Positions 56,901 through 64,000 of a DNA stretch of 64,000 nucleotides are shown one piece after another. Under the pieces are notes generated by a model. It did not search any database. It saw only the letters and a list, made by a program, of their open reading frames with translations, and was not told the DNA's origin. Location of the stretch: positions 8,246,001 to 8,310,000 of the forward strand of contig NC_135202.1 of assembly GCF_050948175.1 (NCBI RefSeq). Direction: 5' to 3'. Source of the DNA: Xylocopa sonorina. Taxonomy: Eukaryota > Arthropoda > Insecta > Hymenoptera > Apidae. A program made the position numbers and the translations under genes. Within the stretch, counting starts at the first letter, position 1, and every line of letters begins with the position of its first letter.

Positions 56901-58294
56901 ACAATTTCTCTGATCTCAGTCTAAACGACGCGCAGAGCGGCGAGCAAACTCCGCTCGAATCTGAATACGAAAAGCTACCATCGAATTAAATAGCTCGCAC
57001 AGCTCCACGATCGAGTTCTCGCGTTGTATACTCCCGGTTCCTCTTCAATTTGCGAAAAATCTTGGGTTGCAACGGCCCATAAAGGGGTCCTGCCTCCGAT
57101 ATCGGCCGCACCGCGGCCGTTACGATCGAACGTAAACGAGAGGAAGGAACGAAGAGACATTTGGGGTACTCAACCTCGATAATTGACCCTCTTCTCCTCG
57201 CTTCCGGGTCTTGCACGTTGATACAGTCAACCCACGCTCGAATGTTACGGATCGATGTTATCCGGCGGTTCCGGGTGAAGGTTGGTGGAAGGTCGAGGCT
57301 TCTCCCCCATGCGAATCGTGCTTGTTTCAATCCCTATTCGCGTGGCCCCGTGTTCCTCGCCTCCGGGGGTGGAAACGCGGGAGACCCTCGAAATATCTGG
57401 GCGCGAGTATCTCCCGCGGGCGTTAAGGAGGGAAAAGGACAGTCGAGGGAGAGAGAGAGAGAGGGTGGGCGAAGGAAAGGCGCGCACGCAGGGAGAGACT
57501 TTTCCCAAAAACAGTTTCACGGGAGGCGCGATTCCGAAAAACGACTGCTGCAGGGAAAAGGGGAGACGGTTGAACCGTGGGCGGAACGGAATCGATCTGC
57601 CTACCGAGATTATTAGAGTCGTTATTTTTCTGGGAAACGTCCTTCCTCCTGGCTTCCACACCCCAGCTGCCTCCCTTCTTTCTCCGGTAATAGCCGCTGC
57701 CTACAGTGCTCTCCCGGATAAAAGGAAAAGACTCGTGCAGCACAACGCCGGTACCAAATTATGTGACCCTTTTAACTTGCCTCCCCGTACCGAATGCTGC
57801 AGTCAAATTCTCCTTTGAACGGGTCCGAAGGTATGCAACGGCGCAACGGTGCTGTGGAATTTTTCCCATCGGCTCCAACTCTCTTTCTATGTTAATCGCA
57901 TTAACGACGCTGCGTTTCTACGAGCGTTCATTCTCGTAGCGTTTCGTTCGACTCTGGTCAAAAATGAAGCGTAAGGGGTTATGTATATGTACATCGAAGG
58001 GTGACAAGCGAAATATTGTCGCACGGTTAGGTAGATAGCAGGAAAACGCGCGTAAAGACAGAGGGAAGTGACAGGGCGCGAGGCGAATAATGCAGAAGAG
58101 AATGGACGACATCGAAGGCGTAGGAACGGCCGCGACAAAGGGTGAGGGAGAAAATGCGAGAAAAGAGCCGGGAGGAAAAAGCGTGCCTGTTGGCAAGCGA
58201 TAAGCCAACCCATAGAACGGCCCTCTCTACCTACCTTCTGTCGTTCTCAGCTGCCTTCGACTTTTCCCCGTGTAGGTTCGAAACCTTCGGGATC

Positions 58295-58296
<2 letters not shown>
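53991..58296. other. Noncoding stretch
   Basis: AT-rich to about 56200, then CpG-rich. It has AG microsatellites at 56443-56458 and 57449-57462, and a CAGGG|GTGAGT donor-like sequence near 56797. Frames of up to 178 codons between 57161 and 57818 exist in several frames on both strands and carry the AG repeat as Arg/Glu runs; they are not called. Confidence 0.5.

Positions 58297-58334
<38 letters not shown>
58297..58334 (+). repeat. (CT)19 microsatellite
   Basis: Nineteen uninterrupted CT units, the longest dinucleotide run in the window. It gives Ser/Leu (+) and Arg/Glu (-) artefact translations. Confidence 0.96.
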
Positions 58335-58338
<4 letters not shown>

Positions 58339-61300
58339 ATACTTTACGACTCTCAATGTGGCAACTGCCTGCCCCAGATTCACCGGACCAATCCCAACCG
58401 ATCCCACGGGACTTTAATATGAATTGCCTTCTGATAGCGATGCGTCCTCGTGGGACGGCACGTCGATACTTTGGATTATCTGTCCGCCGCTTTAACGACA
58501 CCTGTATGACGTCGCGACGTCCTCCACAGCGTCATTGAAAATCGTGGCGCCTTTCAAGATTAGATCGTTAAACCCTCCAAAAGCAATAGCCCTTCGACGC
58601 GATGGAACCGCGACCCGTTCTCCGTTTCTCGATCGAATCACTGTACGCTATACTTGGTCTATCACGTGTTATATCGCACAGGTTATATCGTAGTACAGTG
58701 GTATATGGTCTTCCATTATTATCGTAAATGAAACGCAGTGCTGCTTTAAACAGATTTTCAGACTTCGAGAAGTGACGCGTACTAAGTACCCTCCTTGTAC
58801 CAAACTAATCGATCCGAAGTATCTCTCGCTACACGAACAGCGGCCCCCCAAATTCCATATTACCCGCAAACTGATTTAGTTCATTTCGGTGTTCGCCCGT
58901 TTCCACTCGTGTATTTCCATCAAGCGCGGTTCGATGTTACGATATAACAACTTCCACGATGACTTTCTAAGTTGTACACCGGTATTCCATTTCATAGTTA
59001 CCAGTTCAAGTTATCCGAGAGTTGGACGTCGTCGTGGGAGGAAGACGCGCGCGTCCTCCGCGAACTTCGCTCGCGAAGAAAGCCGGTCGTCGCTTGGACA
59101 CGGTCGAATTAGAAACGGTAACTAACCTGTTAAATTGCTAAACAAACGAGGGCCAAGAAACAGCTGACGTTTGGTCAAACTTAACGACGAACTCCGTGAA
59201 TCGTTTCGAGTGAATCAGCCAACGCGAGAGATGGCGTGCGCGTGGTACTTCCGGTGCGAGGAGCCCTCGTGGCAGACATTTTTGCGAATCGACCTTTCGA
59301 CGAGTATCTCGTGGAAATTTCTCACGCGCTGCTGGCGAAGTATTCCGCGAGATCCAAGAGCGGATCCTGGTTAAGTGAAAAACTGGTATATTCGGAAAGT
59401 TTCTTAGATTCTTGAAGTTTCTAACTGTTCCGCTCTGCACCGACGCGCTGCAATATCTCTTAAGCGGCATCGATATTTATGGAACTATCTACATATTGCC
59501 AAACATATTGAGTTCTGGCAAACGGCCGCAGGCACGCGCGAAGGTCCTGAATATTCAAAGAGGTAATGAAGCAAAGTTCATTTGTATCGGCTGAAGGCGC
59601 CGATACACCCTCGGCTCGTCAAGCGTTGCCTTATTAATTGACTGCATACTGAGAAATCGCTGAGTCGTGGTTTCTCATACTTGCATTATTCCGTGCGTTG
59701 TTTATTGCATTCCACGTATTCTGTTATTTAAACGCGCGTCTTTCGACAACGACTAAATATTAAACGGTTACAGAATTTTTTGCAGCAATTAATTCTTTTC
59801 ATCGACCAAATTATTGTGAACGAAGAGAACAATATTTTTTGAACAAAACAGTGGACAATAGGAAACGTAGACGTTCATTGTCGTTAACATTTCAGAAAAT
59901 GTATTTCGTAAGAAAATAGCCGTGCCTAATTTCACTGTTATTGTTGCCTCGAACGTGCGTATTTAATATCGCGTAACAAAGGCGCCTACGCGACATATTT
60001 TGCGCAAAAGGAAACTTTACCTTCCGTCGCTTTCCTATTTCTGTTCGTACGTAGCACGTAATTGTCGCCGAGTAGCGACAAGTAGAAAGTGCACAAGGGT
60101 GTAATTTGAAATTACAGTTAATGCGTACAGGGAGGTCGTAATGTACACTTAACACAATGGTGGGGAAAAAAAAAGAGAAGGGGAACAGAGGAGAAGAAAA
60201 ATACAGACGACAAGGAAGACGTAGTTGGTAAGAGGGTAGAAAAAGGAAATAACAGGAGCGAAATAATGAGAGAAAAGGAGCAAGAGGAAAGCACGAAAAA
60301 CTCCGCTTTGAGGGTTTCATTGTTTGATGTGACCAGATGGCGGACAAAATGACAGGACGTTTGAAAGTTCCCAAAAATCCACTGTCCCTGAAAATTGATA
60401 ATTAAAGCGCGCGACGATCGAACGGATGAGAATTTGGACACTCGTCGTAAATGAGATATTCGACGAATTACACGAAGAAAACAGAAGATCATCAAACAAG
60501 GAGAACTAATCACACATCGTTTCTCAAAACTATAACGCAAATCGAACCAAACCTTTTTTAACGCTCTTCCACGGAGAAAGCAAAGCTGGCGAACGCCGCG
60601 ATTGAATTATTTCTAACGTGGCAACGGAACTGCTCTACGTGACCATAACATAGTCAGACGAACGGAAGACGAGGAAGAAAGGGAGAAGTAAAGTTTCGAC
60701 GGGGACGTAAACTGCGCGCAGATCGCGTTCCCGGAACAGCGAAGACGGGGTTCGACGAAGTTTCGAAAAACTCGCGAATTCTGCCGCGCGAAAAATATCG
60801 CCAGGCATCCATCTTGGACCCTCATCAAGAGAAGTCTCGGAGGGTCTCTTCCAGTCTTTATGGGCTGTCACGTTGGGTCACTCGTAGGTCAACGACACCC
60901 TGAGGAACTCTCGCAGCTCGTCGGTCATCTACCGACGAGTTATGGGACTGGCTGCTGGCCGTTGTTTTCGCAATTCACCTTTAATACGTCTCCGGGCGTT
61001 GCTATTATCTTCCGTCACCGCGTGCAAATTGTACTCGCCGGCTACTGTGCCGTATAAACGTCCCGTGGAACCAGCCTCTCCTGATACCGGAACAAACCTA
61101 CCTACGACTACAAATTACGTACCACATATTCGCATTTAGCTGTTCATTAGGAAGACAAATTGCTGGTGATAATGCGACCGCAGCGTTCGAGACGATTACT
61201 CTTAAAACAGGCGGGAATGTTTCAAATTTTTCTTTTCACGCGAATCGAATAATTAGAATAATTGTAATTAGAGACTAGCAACGTTCGAGTGCGCGAATTG

Positions 61301-64000
61301 AAATGGTTTCTTCAGGAACAAAATGGATTAAGAATATTACAGGCTTTCCATGCGATGCAAGTTGGTCGAAAGAGCTTCTGTCAAAGAATAAAGTAATTAA
61401 TTTTCTTCCATGAAACGTGGTTCCGTGTTCAGTCATTTTAAAGGGACGTGTCGGCCCAGTTGCGTGAAACGTCCTGTAAAATGGTCCAACAGATCCTAAT
61501 AAATCAAGGGGAATGTAATAAATTACACGTCTGGTTATAAATATCAGAAAGACAACATTTCAAGCGAGAAGTTGGTAGATACAAGTTAAATTAGCAGAAC
61601 GAAACTTCAGCTTTAAGATGATACGACCCGATCACAAAGTTCGCCACACCTCGAATTAACCTACGCACTCGAGCTAGCTTGACTTCTAAAGTGAGAGCGT
61701 CTATTTCTCTTGCAGAGGGGAGATATAGAAACGTCGGTTTATCGAATGAAATAACGTGCAAATCATGAATAATGGCGGGACAGTTGTACGCGAGCAACAG
61801 AGTGGTATTATTTCGAAGGCTTCCACTTTTAGAATGTCAAATACGGATGCGCCGTCTAGCAGACGCGCGGCGCGTTTATTTATTAACCGCAATTCCACGG
61901 TGCAGCATGTACGTACGTCAATCATTTTATAATTGTCGACAATTTGAAACCTCTCTTCGTTACGTGTTATTACCTATAAGAAAAACGTCGCTCAGAAATT
62001 CATCGCAATCTTCTCCGTTCGATCGAAGGTATATACGCTACCATTCGCAAACATCCGGTCCCTCCACTCGTCTCACATCGCGGTTACGTTTATCAGTTAG
62101 AAGGAACATCTTTTATGCAGCTCGTAGCATCGAAGTCAAACAACTCGAAAATAAAAAATCACTTCAACAGCAAAAACCGATGCAAATTTTATTATTTTCG
62201 AGTAAACATTCGCGAAATTCTTAAAGATCACACTAGAGGAAGCTACGCACACAATGAAACCATATCATCCACTATTTGCTCGTCATATTTTCACGCTACA
62301 TCTCAAAAATAAATAAGCGACCGTCCGCGCCAGAGTACGCGAATAACACAAAAAAAAAAAAAAATTAGAAAAGCAGAGTGGTCGAACTCAGCGTCGAGTT
62401 AAATCATTTCAACCCCCGCGGACATTCCCGACGCGAAATCACTCGGTTCGATATTACGCTTTGACTGCACTTCTAAATCGAGTTCGTTGACAAGCATCCC
62501 TCTTTGACAGAAAGTTTAACCATTCAACCGATCTCCCACCGCCGTCAACGTCTCGGTCAAGCTTCCTTGGAGGAACTTTGCCAGAGCGGGCTCCGATGTA
62601 ACCGCGTAACTCGAAGACAGCCCTGGTCCCCCGTCGATCTTTCCCATTGGACACGACCCTTCGTTCCCCGTGGCCAATGCGTTTTTCGGTCGGCGCCCGT
62701 CGCTCGTTCGACGCTCCCAAATCGATATATCACGGGCACCGCGCGCTGTTCGTGCACCGCGCCGTGGAAAAGTGGATTTCGATAACCTGGGGATGCTCTA
62801 TCGCATTTTTATTTAGTTTCACGGGCATTAAGGGCCAACCTGATTACATACCGCGCGCGACGCGCTGTATGGAACGACGGGCCGACTCGGTGGGGTTGGT
62901 GGAGAGCAGAAAAAACAGAGAGGGGGCAGGAAAAGAGAAAGAAAAAAAGGAAAAGGAAAATACAGAGCACGATCAGAGGGTAGGGCTGCGAGGCGGCTAT
63001 GAAAACAGGAGCAGAGGAAACCGAATTAAGTGTCTCGCTCTCTCGAGTATCGAACGGCAATTAGATTTGCCCGTTCATCCCTCCCGGTACTTTCGCCTCA
63101 TCGTCTAAGCGCGGCTTACTTCTGTAATTAGTAGCCGGGTCGGGCGAACGCGATTAATAATCTGACATGTCAATCGATTTCTGTCTAAGTTAGACAAGAG
63201 AAGCGTTGCACGAATGAAGTTCGATTTTACCCTGAATCTTTTTATAATTACACTTGTACCTAATAGAATTAAATTGGTAACAATATTCTGATAAAATTTC
63301 TAGTATCTAGCAACTAAAACTCGTGCTACAAAGAAAAATGATAATGTCTCAATTAAAAATTTCCACGAATCTGTTACGTTCACTAGTATCGTCGTCTCGA
63401 TTTAATGAGCTTCGTAACGATCGCAGACAGTTATCGTAGAGTAAACAAAAGGATGGACGAACGATTGTTAGATGCTGATACGGGGTCATAGACCGTGTAA
63501 ACGTCGCAGGCGTCGAGGATGGAACAAGTATAGAAAGGGATGCGATTGAAGAAGAGAGCGTACGTAGTGGGAGGTACGTCGTGGCGAAATGGAAAAGGGG
63601 AAGGTAAATGTTACATAAGATAATGCTGCTCCGTTTCCTCATTGGACGTGTCCCTCTAGTCGATATCCGGTGCCCTGGTCTATGTCCGCAGTTCCCACAC
63701 CCTTCGCGTTCCTTCCACAACCCTGTCCCCAGCCACCATTATCTCGCTTACGTCTTCTTCAGCTACTCGAGCTGGGCGAGCGTAAGATTTCGCCAATTTT
63801 ACTTGAAATCGAGTGCACGATAACGCGATAGCACATTTCTCGAAACGAACGATTATCATTGAAAATACAGATCGCGTTATTATTACTTGTAAAATTGATT
63901 CGATTATTATTATCGATGAATGAAAATTTCGTACGAATTTCGCGATAATTTCTCAGCGACGTTAGAAAATCGAAGATGAAGCGAGACACGAAAGAAAAAG
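58335..64000. other. Noncoding stretch to the window end
   Basis: Alternating AT-rich and CpG-rich DNA. A purine-rich tract spans about 60158-60300, an A15 run lies at 62350-62364 and another purine stretch is near 62905-62960. A good acceptor-like TATTTCTCTTGCAG ends at 61715, and near the end TCTTCTTCAG (63762) is followed 19 bases later by GAGC|GTAAGA, which could be a micro-exon. Open frames at 61591-62224 occur on both strands (up to 150 codons on +) and none is recognised. Confidence 0.5.
60158..60300 (+). repeat. Purine-rich tract
   Basis: Dominated by A and G on the + strand, with repeated GGAG, GAAGA and AAAAGG motifs. The Phe/Leu/Ser-rich minus-strand frames through it, which look like membrane segments, are composition artefacts. 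Confidence 0.75.

Noticed and set aside
57161..57818. Frames of 151 and 178 codons on +
   Set aside because: They overlap each other and minus-strand frames of over 100 codons, contain the AG repeat as Arg/Glu and lie in GC-rich DNA.
61591..62224. Three overlapping protein-like frames, including 150 codons on +
   Set aside because: Open frames on both strands over the same bases cannot all be real. The + frame starts with a non-ATG codon and has no splice or domain support.
1..64000. CRISPR array, telomeric TTAGG repeats, rRNA genes, bacterial or phage genes
   Set aside because: No regularly spaced repeats, no TTAGG arrays, no rRNA-like blocks and no operon-like gene packing were seen.

Overview
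The window reads as animal nuclear DNA, most likely from an insect and plausibly a hymenopteran (bee, wasp or ant). The reasons are the absence of any dense or long reading frame in 64 kb (the longest open frame is under 190 codons and is not convincing), many long homopurine/homopyrimidine tracts and dinucleotide microsatellites, AT-rich TAATTA-type stretches alternating with CpG-rich patches, and intron-type splice signals. The taxonomic call is an inference from composition and texture; no gene was recognised that could fix it. There are no bacterial operons, no rRNA, no tRNA I could fold, no CRISPR array and no intact transposon.

No known protein family could be named anywhere in the window. 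What can be supported is: (1) a set of simple repeats and palindromes, including a perfect 24-bp palindrome at 1717-1740, a run of 22 C at 10455-10476, a decayed ~120-bp tandem repeat at 18721-19005 and a 19-repeat CT microsatellite at 58297-58334; (2) a near-perfect abutted 3'/5' splice site at 32628-32651, the form of an insect recursive splicing (ratchet) point, which suggests that much of the window lies inside a very long intron transcribed from the + strand; and (3) a dozen short candidate coding exons or small ORFs, given low confidence, picked because a true ATG and/or good splice signal coincides with an open frame.

Layout: 1-15 kb is noncoding, with a purine-rich block at 6.06-6.16 kb and another at 9.2-10 kb. 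At 15.2-16.1 kb sit a proline-rich candidate exon and a 70-codon ATG ORF. At 18.7-19.0 kb is the tandem repeat. From 28.0 to 32.7 kb there is a cluster of + strand splice-bounded candidate exons ending at the recursive-type site. At 37.6, 43.6 and 53.8 kb (+) and 39.1 and 47.8 kb (-) lie further isolated candidates. The 46-47, 52-53 and 57-58 kb stretches are GC-rich, and open frames there occur on both strands and in several frames, so they were discounted. The simplest reading is a gene-poor or intronic stretch of an insect genome with regulatory rather than coding content. Any exon call here needs transcript or cross-species support.
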